A stretch of DNA of 64,000 nt from an uncultured Myxococcales bacterium (GCA_937146725.1 CAKZRU010000194.1:50949-114948); one strand, 5' to 3'. Positions 7,509 to 18,086 are shown, counted from the stretch's first letter. The notes: generated by a model not told the origin, from the letters alone. A program made the numbers and translations.

Positions 7509-10500
7509 GTGAAGAGAGCCTACTTAATATTCGCCGGGTTAGCCCTGGTCTTGTTGGGCGGTTGTGCTGAAGAGCGACCTCCCATCGACCGTGTGCAACC
7601 TTATGCACTAAAAAAGTCATTCTTTATTGGTGAAGATTTCAATAGCACAGCAGATGACCCAGAGTTCTGGACTCAAGGTACTCTTATCGATGTTGGCTAT
7701 GGTGCCTCTCAAGGTGGTCTCTTTACCTCAACCTATGCCCAACCCATGTCACGTATTAAGTGGCAGATTAATGAGGATATGCTCATTGGTCGTATCTCAT
7801 ATGAGCGCATCGACAATACAGATGGTCGTGGTATCAATGAGGATGGCGCTGAGCGTGTTCAAGATGGTGTAATTGCGGTCGCTTTCCCAATTATAAGTCA
7901 TTTTGATGTTATGAATGCTTACAATCCAACCACTGGCGAGCAGTTAAATATTCGTAATGAGAATATGTCTGACCGCCCTTGGTATGAGCGTGAGTACATT
8001 CGTGTAGATTGGTCTCGTAACCTTAATACTGACTCATACGACTTTGATACCCTTTCACTTTTGGGAGTCTACGGTGGCTTAATCTATGAGCCCATGAAGT
8101 ATGATATCACTGATCCTTCACATCCACATGCACCTGTCTTTGATTTTGAAGAGGGCTATTTTGACGTGACTAACAAGGCTTTTGTAAAGCCTGACGAGAT
8201 CGATCTCAGTAGCTTTGGTTGGGGCATCAAGAGCTTCCCAGCTTGTTTCTTGGATCCTGACTTCCTTAATGGTAGTGGACCGGTTGCTAACTGTAACCCG
8301 GTAGAAATCACCATTCGCCACTCATTCCGTCGTGTAGAGGCTAATGACTATGCGCCTCGTTATGTTGATGGTTACAAGTTCTCTGCCTTTGGTATCTTTA
8401 ATAATGAGCGTACCGGTTATGCACGTAATTACGGTCTAACCGATGCTCAATGGCGTCGCTTGTCAAACCGTTATAACATTTGGGAGCGTCACCACTATTA
8501 CACTGATCCAGTCAATATGGAGGGAGCTGTCGCTTGTAATACTCCTGAAACCACCATCAATAATGACCCTCATTATGACGGTGACAACGATGGTACAGCT
8601 GATGCTTGTGCCGATGCTGGGCAAGGTTCACAATGTGATACATACCACAATAAGTGTACACTTCCGTACACCGAGCGTACTGTTAAGCCTGTAATTTGGC
8701 ACTACACTAACGCTAGTGATATGGAATATTATGATCCTAGTGCAAAAGCGACTAACGACTGGGATACTGCAATGCGTCTTGCTGTTCGCGCCGCTCAATA
8801 CACCGAGTGTGCACGTCCAAAGGGGACCGACGGTATCGATGCTGAGTGTGCTGCTCAATTCCCACTTCACTTTGGCCAACAAGATCTTAATGAAGCACTT
8901 AAAGAGTTGATTAGCGAAGTTAATATCTGTCTGAAAGATGCTGGCTGGCCTCTTGATGATGCCGGTAAAGCAAGCTGTAAGAGCTTAGCTGAAGGACTTG
9001 TTGCTTCACGTGCTCTTGACGAAGGTGAAGCCTTGGTTTCATTAGCAATGATGAATCCAGTCGTTGTTCTTTGTCACAGCCCAGTAGAGGCAAATGATCA
9101 CCCTTACTGTGGTGATGAGCGTTTACCTGCCGGTGTAAGCTCTTTTGACTGTCAATATGCTGTACCTGGTGATGACTTATTTGATGACTGTGAAGCTGCC
9201 GGTAGTGTTCGTATGGGTGACCTACGTTACCACCAAGTGAACGTAATGAAGACTCCACAAACTCCATCTCCTTGGGGTATCATGACTGATGCGATCGATC
9301 CGATTACAGGTGAAAGCGTATCAGCAAGCATCAATGTTTGGGGTCACGTAAATGATTTGTGGTCACAAAAGATTGTTGATGTACTTCGCTACATGAACGG
9401 TGAGCTTACTGATGAAGAAGTCACTGAGGGTGAATACATCAGTAATTGGGCCCTTGCTGCAGAGCGAGCAGCTACTGGTGGTCTAAGTCCAAAAATGACT
9501 AAAGAAGAGCGTGATCGTCGTGTAGTTGGTTTAGCTACTGATGGTGCTATTCCTTTTAAGGGAGAGGCCTTCGAAGAAGCTCGTCGACGTATGGCTGAGC
9601 CATTACCACAAGCCCTTAAAGCTCGTGCTCTTGAAGTTCGTCAACAACTAAAGAGCGTTAAAGCTCATATCAGTGCTCCATCTGATAATGCCGTTCGCTA
9701 TGCAAACCGTGCTATTGAAGCCCACAACTCAGAGATTGAATCAGAGCTTTTTGATAGCATGGTACAACAACTGATGGGCGTTGATGGTATGCCAATGAGC
9801 GATGCTGTTCTCGACCGTGCTTCATTGCTACGTGGTGGTAATCCAGCATTTATGCGTCAATTAAAGCACATGAAAGAAGCTGCTCTTGGTGAGCGTGGTG
9901 CTTGTATTTTACATGAAGCACCAGCGCCTCATGGTTTTGGTAGCCTTTCTGATATGCTTCAAAAGAAGTTTGGTGCCTTTAATGCCGGTGATGATGAAGC
10001 CGTGCAGCTTGAGCGCGCTGAAAAGATGCGTCGTTACTTAGCTCGTCGTGCTCACTATGCTGTTATGGTTCACGAAATGGGTCACTCGGTTGGTCTTCGT
10101 CACAACTTTGTCAGCTCAAGTGACTCGTTCAATTATCGTCCACAGTATTGGCAGCTTCGTACCAAAAATGGTACTGTGACCGAGAAGTGTGAAGATCTGA
10201 GCGCAGACGGTGAAGACTGTGTAGGTCCTCGCTATTATGACCCGATCACCCAAAACGAGCGTGATAATGGTATCTGGATGTGGATGCACTCATCAGTTAT
10301 GGATTACGCTGGTGAGCCTACTCAAGATATGCTTGGTCTAGGCGCTTATGACTTTGCAGCAGCCCGTAACTTCTATGGTGATGTTGTCTCAGTTTATGAA
10401 GATCCTTCATATAAACTTGGTTCAGGCACCAACCGTGATAAGGGTATTCTTGCTAAAATGGACGGCTTTGGTGGTATCCTTGGTTATGACTGGGACATCA

Positions 10501-12380
10501 ACACTGGTGGTCAGTTCAATATCGAGCTTCACTACAGCCAACTTAACGGTTTCTACGACCTTATTCAAGACTGCCAAGAGGTTGATGTTGAAGCCTTTAA
10601 ACCAAGTAATTGGGATGAAGAAACCAATGGTGCTTGGGAGCCAACTTTTGACGGTTTAATCGTTAAAGTTGATGGCCAATACACCAAGTGTAAGCAACAA
10701 CGTGTTGACTATCGTTCTTGGGATGCATTGCGCTTCCCTGATACTGAGGGTGGCGAAGGTCCATCATTCTATCAAGGTGGTAACGCCATTGATGATCGTG
10801 ACAATCGTATCCGTGTTCCTTATGGCTTTGGTACAGACTCATGGGCTGACCTTGGTAACCTAGCGGTTTACCGTCACGATAATGGTGCTGATCCTTACGA
10901 GTTGTTTGACTTCTTCATTTCTCAGCAAGAGGTTGGACACATCTTTGATAACTATCGCCGTGGTCGCATGACCTTCTCAATCCGTGGTGCTGCCGGTCGT
11001 GCACTTGGTCGCTACAATGAGAAAATGCGTGATGGTGCTAAGGGTCTAGGTCTTCTCAAGAGTATTTACAGAGATTTTACGCTTAATCTTGGTTATAACT
11101 TTGATGATTTCTGGTATGCACTTGCAGACGACTTCTTCGATCTCAACTTAATTGCTACTGGTATCGCTTTTGATCACTTTACTCGTCAGCTTGCTCGTCC
11201 AGAAGCAGGACCTCACTTCTTGGATCCTGAGACTTTGATCTTACGTTCACAGCTTGATGCAACAGGTCTAGAGGATGAGCCTACTGCACTTAACGTACCT
11301 AACGGTGCTCAAGGTCTTTATGAGACTGTAGCAATCGGTGGTCGTCCAATCGAGAATATGCTTGCGGATGACAAGGGTGAGTTTGATTCTTACTACACAC
11401 TTAATGCTGGTTCATACTATGATAAGATGTATGCACCAATGCTGATGACTGAGTCAGTTGATAACTTTATTTCTTCAGATCGTTCAGAGTTTGTTGATGG
11501 GCGTTTCCGTAGTATTTCTATGGCGGATATCTTCCCTGACGGTTACCGCCGTTGGTTAGCCAATAACCTTACTGGTGATGATGACATTAAGGGACCTCGT
11601 CTGCGTTCAGACCGTGATGGTAACGTAGCTCTTGATGCCAATGGTTTCCCAACTACACCGATTGGTTGGACCTCATGGTGGGGTAGTGAGCCTCGTACTT
11701 GTTTCCCTGGAGACAATGGCATTTTCTGTGACAGCTTTGGCAATGAGAATCCTGAGCAATACGGCGGAACAACCGGTGGCTTTACTGTGACTCTTGACCC
11801 ACAAGTGGGCTGGGAACAACAGAAATTCTTGATCGCAACAACCATGATGTATCTACCTGAGAACAACAAGCAACAATGGATGGATATGATGCGTATGTGG
11901 GAACTGGGTATTCATTCCGACCCAGAAATCAACAACCGCATAGAATTCCACAATCCAGAGGGTAAGACCTATGTGGCTCGTGCCTTTGGCAAAGAAACTA
12001 TCTTTGGTAAAGAAGTACATCGTGGTATTGCTGCTCGTGTTCTTGAGTATGCTAATGATCTTCTTGTCAAAGCATATGAGACTACTGATGGACCAGACGT
12101 TGATGGTGACGGAACACCCGATTGGTATGTACCTGTGATCAGTCCTGAAACCGGCCGTGCGATTGTTAAATGGGATCCAAGCCTATCTTCAATCACCGAG
12201 AGTGGTGGGGTTGCTGAAGAAGGTCGCCCAGGTTGTAATGCTCAAGATAGTACTGACTGTGCATGTGAAGCGAACCGAGCCTGCCTCAAGCTTCGTGACT
12301 ACACTCAAGTACCTTACTTCTTACGTATAGCAACTAGCCGTTGGGGTGGCGTAAGTACTCGTCCTCGTGGTATTTACTGA
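7509..12380 (+). CDS. giant zinc metalloprotease lipoprotein (metzincin type)
   Basis: About 1623 residues. The GTG start gives a short basic n-region, hydrophobic core and lipobox LLGGC, so the protein is a lipoprotein exposed in the periplasm or on the surface. The zinc-binding helix HEMGHSVGLRH begins at residue 855 (HExxHxxGxxH), with the metzincin Met-turn SSVMDYAGE around Met931, 76 residues later. Acidic calcium-type loops occur at two places (DGDNDGTADAC and DVDGDGTPDW), and Cys-rich stretches are frequent. It resembles the large zinc-dependent metalloproteases of myxobacterial and predatory relatives. Codon choice is extreme (Arg almost always CGT, Gly mostly GGT), unlike the following genes, which suggests very high expression. 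Secreted protein digestion is the likely role; substrate and partners are unknown. Confidence 0.85.
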   Translation: MKRAYLIFAGLALVLLGGCAEERPPIDRVQPYALKKSFFIGEDFNSTADDPEFWTQGTLIDVGYGASQGGLFTSTYAQPMSRIKWQINEDMLIGRISYERIDNTDGRGINEDGAERVQDGVIAVAFPIISHFDVMNAYNPTTGEQLNIRNENMSDRPWYEREYIRVDWSRNLNTDSYDFDTLSLLGVYGGLIYEPMKYDITDPSHPHAPVFDFEEGYFDVTNKAFVKPDEIDLSSFGWGIKSFPACFLDPDFLNGSGPVANCNPVEITIRHSFRRVEANDYAPRYVDGYKFSAFGIFNNERTGYARNYGLTDAQWRRLSNRYNIWERHHYYTDPVNMEGAVACNTPETTINNDPHYDGDNDGTADACADAGQGSQCDTYHNKCTLPYTERTVKPVIWHYTNASDMEYYDPSAKATNDWDTAMRLAVRAAQYTECARPKGTDGIDAECAAQFPLHFGQQDLNEALKELISEVNICLKDAGWPLDDAGKASCKSLAEGLVASRALDEGEALVSLAMMNPVVVLCHSPVEANDHPYCGDERLPAGVSSFDCQYAVPGDDLFDDCEAAGSVRMGDLRYHQVNVMKTPQTPSPWGIMTDAIDPITGESVSASINVWGHVNDLWSQKIVDVLRYMNGELTDEEVTEGEYISNWALAAERAATGGLSPKMTKEERDRRVVGLATDGAIPFKGEAFEEARRRMAEPLPQALKARALEVRQQLKSVKAHISAPSDNAVRYANRAIEAHNSEIESELFDSMVQQLMGVDGMPMSDAVLDRASLLRGGNPAFMRQLKHMKEAALGERGACILHEAPAPHGFGSLSDMLQKKFGAFNAGDDEAVQLERAEKMRRYLARRAHYAVMVHEMGHSVGLRHNFVSSSDSFNYRPQYWQLRTKNGTVTEKCEDLSADGEDCVGPRYYDPITQNERDNGIWMWMHSSVMDYAGEPTQDMLGLGAYDFAAARNFYGDVVSVYEDPSYKLGSGTNRDKGILAKMDGFGGILGYDWDINTGGQFNIELHYSQLNGFYDLIQDCQEVDVEAFKPSNWDEETNGAWEPTFDGLIVKVDGQYTKCKQQRVDYRSWDALRFPDTEGGEGPSFYQGGNAIDDRDNRIRVPYGFGTDSWADLGNLAVYRHDNGADPYELFDFFISQQEVGHIFDNYRRGRMTFSIRGAAGRALGRYNEKMRDGAKGLGLLKSIYRDFTLNLGYNFDDFWYALADDFFDLNLIATGIAFDHFTRQLARPEAGPHFLDPETLILRSQLDATGLEDEPTALNVPNGAQGLYETVAIGGRPIENMLADDKGEFDSYYTLNAGSYYDKMYAPMLMTESVDNFISSDRSEFVDGRFRSISMADIFPDGYRRWLANNLTGDDDIKGPRLRSDRDGNVALDANGFPTTPIGWTSWWGSEPRTCFPGDNGIFCDSFGNENPEQYGGTTGGFTVTLDPQVGWEQQKFLIATTMMYLPENNKQQWMDMMRMWELGIHSDPEINNRIEFHNPEGKTYVARAFGKETIFGKEVHRGIAARVLEYANDLLVKAYETTDGPDVDGDGTPDWYVPVISPETGRAIVKWDPSLSSITESGGVAEEGRPGCNAQDSTDCACEANRACLKLRDYTQVPYFLRIATSRWGGVSTRPRGIY

Positions 12381-12457
12381 GCAGAGCTTAAAGTATTTCA
12401 CCAAAAGGACTTTAATTAGCAAGACATTGTAAGCTACTTTAATTATAAGTTTGGCTT

Positions 12458-14230
12458 ATGATGATTCTAATTAAAAAGTTTTTGTCACAGAGTCAGTGGC
12501 TTGCTCAGCAGACCATGACTTTGCTTGTGTTGCTTGCCTTAGCTTGCCTAAGCTTAGGACAGTTCACAGCATGCTCATTTGTGGAATTTGAGCCTAGTCC
12601 TTATGCACCTCGAAATCTTGAGGCCATTTATTCTGAGCAAGAAGATTTAACCTTTATCTTTTGGCAGATTGACGAAAGTGCAGATGTTGAAAAGGTAAGC
12701 TTTGAGTATTTTGATCCAAACATAGAACTGTGGAAGCCGATTGATTTAGGGCGAGCGATTTATCCTGCCTCTCCCTATGCTTGTGGCGCTAGAACCTGCT
12801 TTCAATACCAGTTGCCGGGTTATGTCCAATGGACAGAATCAAGTGCTGATTATGAGGGGCAAGGCCGAGTAGGCAATCGCTTTGAGCGAGGCGTACGAAG
12901 TATACATGAAGATGGGGTCAGCTTTGGTGCCCTAGATTTGCGCCAAAGAAAAACGATGACGACCTTTGGCATGGAGCCGATCGCCATTAAAAAAAACTTA
13001 GAGTTTAGGTTAAATCGCTTTGATTATTTTGAAACGGTTGACCTGCTTCTTAAGCGTGGTTATGAATGGCGCTTAACACCAAGTACCGCTACAACTCGAG
13101 CGGAGCATATTAAAGAAAACTGCTTGGCAGGAAGTGGCGCTTGGACTTCAACAGCTACAGCAATTCTTCCTGTTGGTTGGACAGGAAGATCACACTGCTT
13201 AGAGCTAAGGCCAAAAACCTCGGTCATTAGTCCGGTGACTGTTGTTGAGCCCCTACCTCCGAGCGCGATATTAAAGCCGATGGAAATGAGCTATTCTCCT
13301 CCGCTGAGCAATCCCTTAACCTTTTTCTTTTCGCTCAATGATCTTTTAATCAGAAGTAACCGTCGTTGTGCTCAGCTGCAAACAGAAATTGTAGATACAG
13401 TGAGAGGGTATTTTAAAAGCCGAACACCCACTGACAAGCAAGTTGATCTTGGTGACTGGTATCCGGTAACGCCGATTGGGCGTATGAATGATGAAAGCTG
13501 TGAGCATGCCTTTGATCGTGTATATCCTGTCACTGAACTTATCGACAGCATTAAGCAAGAAATCTTGCTTAGAGGCAGCAATGACCAAGTGATTATAGGG
13601 ATTTATAGCAATAACAGCGATGAACCCGTTCCTGATCAAGTGAAAAGAGACTTAGAGCAAATGATGAGTGAGTTATTTGCCTTACCTAACACACGCCCTT
13701 TTCTCATCGTTGTGGCCAGCTCTGGTCTTAATGACTCGATGATTACCTTACCTGCAGAAGCGCAATATGAGTTTATTATTCCTTGGAGAGCGCGTGAAAT
13801 AACCCCCTTTGATGAGCAAATGGATGCGCTTGCCGAGCCGATTTTTCCATTTTATACAGTCGAGTTTATTTCGGGAATGACCGAAATTCCCTTGAAAGAT
13901 CCACCAGGAGTAAGTCCACTCGAATTCAAAGTTTGTGCTTTGACGCCTAATCAATTAATCAGTGTTGTGGTTGAGGGGGAAGGGACTTTTGCAGCCCAAC
14001 GCATGGGTATGCAAAAAAGCTATCCGTGGGGTATGAGTCAAGCGCCTGCTTTACTGATGCGCTTACTTGAACAGAAGCGGGTGAGCGAAGACGAACTCAT
14101 TGAAGAAGAAGTGGTTTTGCGTTATGAAATCTGTGAACGTTTTTGCGATTTTCCCTTTACAAATCAAGAAAACGAAATCTTCCCCAGTTGGTCCGCTGAA
14201 ATTCGCTGCCAAAGTCAAGATGAGCCTTAG
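12458..14230 (+). CDS. exported hypothetical protein, first gene of motor locus
   Basis: A 590-residue protein with an N-terminal export signal (TLLVLLALACLSL) followed by FTACS, which could be a poor lipobox or a plain signal-peptidase site. The remainder is soluble and strand-rich; early PRNLEAIYSEQEDLTFIFW suggests a fibronectin-like beta fold, and a later segment with QVIIGIYSNN and PFLIVVASSGLND may be an alpha/beta domain. Paired cysteines (CGARTC, CERFCDF) suggest disulphides. I do not recognise the family. It starts 77 bases after the metalloprotease stop and leads a co-directional run with short gaps to 25642, so it probably belongs to that envelope machine rather than to the protease. 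Two adjacent ATGs (12458, 12461) leave the exact start open. Confidence 0.6.
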   Translation: MMILIKKFLSQSQWLAQQTMTLLVLLALACLSLGQFTACSFVEFEPSPYAPRNLEAIYSEQEDLTFIFWQIDESADVEKVSFEYFDPNIELWKPIDLGRAIYPASPYACGARTCFQYQLPGYVQWTESSADYEGQGRVGNRFERGVRSIHEDGVSFGALDLRQRKTMTTFGMEPIAIKKNLEFRLNRFDYFETVDLLLKRGYEWRLTPSTATTRAEHIKENCLAGSGAWTSTATAILPVGWTGRSHCLELRPKTSVISPVTVVEPLPPSAILKPMEMSYSPPLSNPLTFFFSLNDLLIRSNRRCAQLQTEIVDTVRGYFKSRTPTDKQVDLGDWYPVTPIGRMNDESCEHAFDRVYPVTELIDSIKQEILLRGSNDQVIIGIYSNNSDEPVPDQVKRDLEQMMSELFALPNTRPFLIVVASSGLNDSMITLPAEAQYEFIIPWRAREITPFDEQMDALAEPIFPFYTVEFISGMTEIPLKDPPGVSPLEFKVCALTPNQLISVVVEGEGTFAAQRMGMQKSYPWGMSQAPALLMRLLEQKRVSEDELIEEEVVLRYEICERFCDFPFTNQENEIFPSWSAEIRCQSQDEP

Positions 14231-14239
14231 GAATCTTAG

Positions 14240-14953
14240 ATGAAATTCGGTTTTTTTAGAGCCCTTGCTCGATTTAGGTACTTGCTATTTTTAGGGATGA
14301 TCATCTTGATCAATAGTGTAACTGTAGGCTTCATACCGAACGACATGTCAAGTGCCTACGCCCAAAGCAAAAAGCCTTTAGTTATGCCTAAATTGGAGAG
14401 GGCACGGGTACAAAATCGCTTTCAGGCACGTGTGCGACGCTCAAGTCTTAATACTCAACTTGGTGCTCATATTCGTGATGATTATTATGACTCTTTTGCC
14501 AGTGGTTTAGGGCTAGAGTATTTCTTTAGTGATCAATGGGGGATAGGGCTTAACTATACATGTTTATGGACATCTTTAAGTGATGAGGCAAGTGAGTTAC
14601 GGAATAGTTATGGCTTAGTTCCTGATGCTCGCCCCCAACAAGAACATTTAAGTATCTCAGCCCTTTATGGCTTGGGCTATGGCAAGATGCTTCTCTTTGA
14701 TCATATTGTCCATTTTGATCCCATCTTTGCGATGGGGCTTGGTTATGCCAATGCTGAAGAACGCACCTTACCGATGTTCAAGTTCGCATTTGCCCCCACC
14801 TTTTTACTACAAAATGGGTGGAGTCTACGCTTAGATTTGGCGATGACCGCTCAGCTTGAAAACCGAAGTAGAGGAGTGGTGTTTACAACCGGGTTTATGC
14901 CAATGTTGACTGTGGGATGGAGTCGACAACTATGGACAGAAAAACTTAAGTAA
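14240..14953 (+). CDS. outer-membrane beta-barrel protein (myxobacterial OMP type)
   Basis: A 237-residue exported protein: signal peptide with hydrophobic core YLLFLGMIILINSVTVGF and cleavage near AYA-QS, a basic linker, then an eight-strand-like barrel. The pattern of FQARVRRSSLNTQLGAHIRDDYYDS, GLGLEYFFSDQWGIGLNY and FDPIFAMGLGYA matches the small outer-membrane beta-barrel domain family first noted in Myxococcales and relatives. It starts 9 bases after the previous gene and its stop overlaps the next start by one base (TAATG), so it is translated from the same message. In myxobacterial genomes such barrels often sit in paralogous groups beside TPR and lipoprotein genes of trans-envelope machines; that context is repeated here. 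A channel or anchoring role is inferred. Confidence 0.7.
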   Translation: MKFGFFRALARFRYLLFLGMIILINSVTVGFIPNDMSSAYAQSKKPLVMPKLERARVQNRFQARVRRSSLNTQLGAHIRDDYYDSFASGLGLEYFFSDQWGIGLNYTCLWTSLSDEASELRNSYGLVPDARPQQEHLSISALYGLGYGKMLLFDHIVHFDPIFAMGLGYANAEERTLPMFKFAFAPTFLLQNGWSLRLDLAMTAQLENRSRGVVFTTGFMPMLTVGWSRQLWTEKLK

Positions 14954-17130
14954 TGTACTTATTCAACATAAGATTTATGCAGAAAATGATCATGAGAGTT
15001 ATGTCTGTTTTATCTTGTGGTGAAACCATACCTAAAACCATGTTGTTAAAGCTGAGCCGGTGGAGTTTACTGTGCGTAGTGACTTGCAATATGAGTGGCT
15101 GTATTCAGCAGTCTCGCTTTATGGCGGATGAAGCGCTTTTTACACCACTAGCACAAAAAAAACTAAGTGACTTTGATCAAGGTTTAGCACATTTAAAGCT
15201 ACTGGGCGCCAAAGGGGATGCAATGTCTTTGGCGATAGAGTGGCTACATGCTTCTTTATGTGTGCCATTGGAAAAAAGTCATCAGTATGACAATCCTTTG
15301 TGGGAAGCCTTGTCATTGGGCTTAGATCTTGAAAAAAAGACTACAGATTCCTTGCTTTTAACGCCTTTATACTCGCTTTCAGAGACTCAACTTAAAGCGA
15401 AGAAGCTTCGTACATCCGAATGGGCTTTTTGGCCACAAAATAAGGGAGATGAAGAAGGATGGAGTGATGAATTACCCACGTGGCTTAACCTATATTCATC
15501 CTGTCCGCCTAAAGAGTCAGCTAAAAAACGACGGCAATATATGTTAGCTCAGCTCTGGCCAGTATCGCTATTATTCACAGATCAAAATAAGAATAAAGCA
15601 ACCAAGCAAAAGGATTCGGAAGAAGATCCGTTTGTGGTTCAAGAACTGATACAAACGATTCAAGGGTTTGATCTTGAAGCCCTTTATCACTTGTTAAAGT
15701 TGCAAAAGATGAGCGCTTTGATTGAGCTTGCTTCAGTCAAAGAACCCTCTCCCCAGATTCAAGAATGGCAGTGGTGGCTCAAACGAGAGCAGGCCAAGTA
15801 TTTGGCGCAATTTAGTCAAGTAGAATTAGGCTGGCCTCCTCTTTTGGATAAAATGACTTGGCTTCAATCACACCTTTATAGTCATTCTTGTGTGCTTTGG
15901 AATGATTTGTATCAGCAAGATTTATTAACTTTTGTGGCAAGTTCTGTGAATCCACCAAAAGCCTTTTTAGACTTGGCACAGGCTCAAGCTCAGGTCGCAT
16001 TATTTACCGGACTTTGTTATTTGGCAAAGAGTGAAAATGATTTAGCGTTAAAGGCATGGGCCAAAGCGGTTTCATTGGTTCGAGATCAAAGCGATTCAAA
16101 AACCTTAGCCTTAACTCGCTATCATCAACTCAGACTCTTACTCACTTTGGGACGCTATGAAGAAGCGACCCAACTCAGATCAGTACTGCCATCAACTTCA
16201 TCACCTCTGTATACGCCCTTTGTATATGCCTTGGGTGAAGCCATGTCTTATGCTGGTAAAGAAGATGCTTTAATGAATCTATGTACCCAAGTTTTTCGAG
16301 ATCGTTCTTGGAGAAAAGATCCCTTTTTAAGATCTCTCTTTTACCTATTTGTCAGAAGTTTAAGTCGCTTTGATTTTGAAGCAAGAGTTTTAGAGCTTCT
16401 CGAAGACTTAGGACCAAGAACCGAACTATATGAACGCGTGTTTATTTTTGCTCATGTTGCCTTAGATGAAGGCTTTGAAGAAACCGGATTGGCAGCCACA
16501 CGATGGCTGTTAGGCCATCATGAAGCCGCTCAATGGCGACCTCGTTATCATGGACTTGAAGCAAGAGCAGCAATCTTGCGTTTAGATCAACAGGCATTGA
16601 TCAAAGCATTTCAAGCAATCAGTCCGGCAGATGGTTCGATAGTAGAGGCCATTCAAGAAGGGCGTAGAGGAGAGTTTTTTGAGACTCAAGATCAAGCTTT
16701 GGTTGAATTATTACGTTTGGAAATCCCAAAAGTTGCCGGTTGGCCTAGCCAAAACCGAAAAGAACGACGACTCAGAGTTAAATGGCTTGATTTGATTGCC
16801 CAAGAGATGCAAATCTTTTTGAGAAAGCGACCGGAGACACGTTCGCGTAAGGAACTCATTTCTTTATATCGCTCTATACGTCAGAATCTTCCAATCAACC
16901 AAGTTCGAGCTTATAGCGAACAGGTTGGACGTACCCAACGATCATCAGTTTTGATTGGTTATGTGAGAGTGAACGGTGTAGATTTATCTCGTTTAGAGCC
17001 TAGATCTTTGAGTTTTCCCTTAGTTCCGAGTCCTGCTCTTACTCTTTTACCACAGTCTAACTTAACTCCAAGCTCATGGCCTCTTAGATGGCCAAAAGTA
17101 GAACAAAATCAAGCAAATAACGCTCAATAA
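14953..17130 (+). CDS. TPR-like repeat lipoprotein
   Basis: A 725-residue protein beginning at an ATG that overlaps the preceding stop. A hydrophobic segment (WSLLCVVTCN) leads to MSGC at about residue 50, a likely lipobox, although the n-region is unusually long; a later ATG could be the true start (for example at about 14995, Met15). The body is overwhelmingly alpha-helical with repeated leucine/alanine pairs (LALTRYHQLRLLLTLGRYEEA and similar), typical of TPR/solenoid scaffolds. The C-terminus changes to a basic region with LRVKWLDL and a short beta segment VLIGYVRVNG. No catalytic residues are evident. The probable role is a periplasmic scaffold in the envelope machine encoded by neighbours. 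Not recognised by name. Confidence 0.6.
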   Translation: MYLFNIRFMQKMIMRVMSVLSCGETIPKTMLLKLSRWSLLCVVTCNMSGCIQQSRFMADEALFTPLAQKKLSDFDQGLAHLKLLGAKGDAMSLAIEWLHASLCVPLEKSHQYDNPLWEALSLGLDLEKKTTDSLLLTPLYSLSETQLKAKKLRTSEWAFWPQNKGDEEGWSDELPTWLNLYSSCPPKESAKKRRQYMLAQLWPVSLLFTDQNKNKATKQKDSEEDPFVVQELIQTIQGFDLEALYHLLKLQKMSALIELASVKEPSPQIQEWQWWLKREQAKYLAQFSQVELGWPPLLDKMTWLQSHLYSHSCVLWNDLYQQDLLTFVASSVNPPKAFLDLAQAQAQVALFTGLCYLAKSENDLALKAWAKAVSLVRDQSDSKTLALTRYHQLRLLLTLGRYEEATQLRSVLPSTSSPLYTPFVYALGEAMSYAGKEDALMNLCTQVFRDRSWRKDPFLRSLFYLFVRSLSRFDFEARVLELLEDLGPRTELYERVFIFAHVALDEGFEETGLAATRWLLGHHEAAQWRPRYHGLEARAAILRLDQQALIKAFQAISPADGSIVEAIQEGRRGEFFETQDQALVELLRLEIPKVAGWPSQNRKERRLRVKWLDLIAQEMQIFLRKRPETRSRKELISLYRSIRQNLPINQVRAYSEQVGRTQRSSVLIGYVRVNGVDLSRLEPRSLSFPLVPSPALTLLPQSNLTPSSWPLRWPKVEQNQANNAQ

Positions 17131-17153
17131 ATATCCTCTTAAGGTGAAAAAAT

Positions 17154-18086
17154 GTGAACTTAAAGCCAAAGCAAAATCATTGTGTTTTAGTATTTACTAG
17201 CTTGAGTTATTGGTCTTTGCTTGGTTTTGCTTGCTTTTTGGTTTGGCTCACTATTCTACCTAGCCAAACTCTTGCGCAATCCTATGCCCCAAGTCGATCT
17301 TATCGAGGGCAGTCAATTGATAATCAATATACTGAGAGTGCACAAACACAGTGTGGCCAAGATCGTCAATGTCGCCTTGAACGCTTAAAGATGCTCAATC
17401 GAAAACGCAGGCAAAGTCGAGCACAAGGCACTGACCAAAGTTTACTTAATTACCAAGAGAAGATCGATCAAAAGTATCTTAGGAAAACACCTCGAGAACT
17501 CAAATCATTAGCCTTTGACTTTGAATCTATGGTGGGTAATTCTCTTCAGGCAAACGGGTTAGGTGCATCTTGGCAGTGGCAAAAGCATTTACGCTTGATG
17601 GGCAGTTACTTATTTAACTGTAATATGCAAAATTATAATAGTTTTGACTTTGAGTATAATTTTCAAGGGCGCTGTTTTAAGGGGGGAGTCCGCTATATTT
17701 TTAGTATTAAGAATCTCAGTTCTTATGCTGAAGTTTATGGCATGCAAATGGTGGTTGATGGAAACATTGTTTCATACGATTATGGTAACCCCAATTTTGT
17801 CAGCAACTTGGAAACATTGTTTGGGATAGAAGCAGATCCACAAACATCAACCAACTATTTGGACGGTGAACTAGAATCCCATATTTTAGGACTGGGCGTA
17901 GGCTTTGATTGGCAGGCTAAAAATGGTTTTCACCTTAAGGCGGGCTTTTCCACCCACTACATCTTATTTGCCTCGCTTCGTAGCAAAGAAACCAGAGCAA
18001 ATCTGACCGATTCGGGTATAGAAACGCTGATTGTTGATGATGCGCTTTCTCTTATTTTTGACTTTTCACTGGGATATGCTTTTTGA
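17154..18086 (+). CDS. outer-membrane protein, putative barrel
   Basis: A 310-residue exported protein. The GTG at 17154 is used because the overlapping ATG is followed immediately by a stop in its own frame; AAGG lies 9 bases upstream. Signal peptide with long hydrophobic core (YWSLLGFACFLVWLTIL) ends near LAQ-SY. A basic helical region containing CGQDRQC follows (possible disulphide), then from about residue 115 alternating strands with GLGASWQWQKHLRLMGSY and HILGLGVGFDWQAKNGFHLK, a barrel pattern. The last residues GYAF end in an aromatic, as outer-membrane barrels do. It sits between the TPR lipoprotein and the FlgO-like gene; its stop overlaps the next possible TTG start. Family name unknown; part of the motor locus by position. 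Confidence 0.6.
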   Translation: MNLKPKQNHCVLVFTSLSYWSLLGFACFLVWLTILPSQTLAQSYAPSRSYRGQSIDNQYTESAQTQCGQDRQCRLERLKMLNRKRRQSRAQGTDQSLLNYQEKIDQKYLRKTPRELKSLAFDFESMVGNSLQANGLGASWQWQKHLRLMGSYLFNCNMQNYNSFDFEYNFQGRCFKGGVRYIFSIKNLSSYAEVYGMQMVVDGNIVSYDYGNPNFVSNLETLFGIEADPQTSTNYLDGELESHILGLGVGFDWQAKNGFHLKAGFSTHYILFASLRSKETRANLTDSGIETLIVDDALSLIFDFSLGYAF

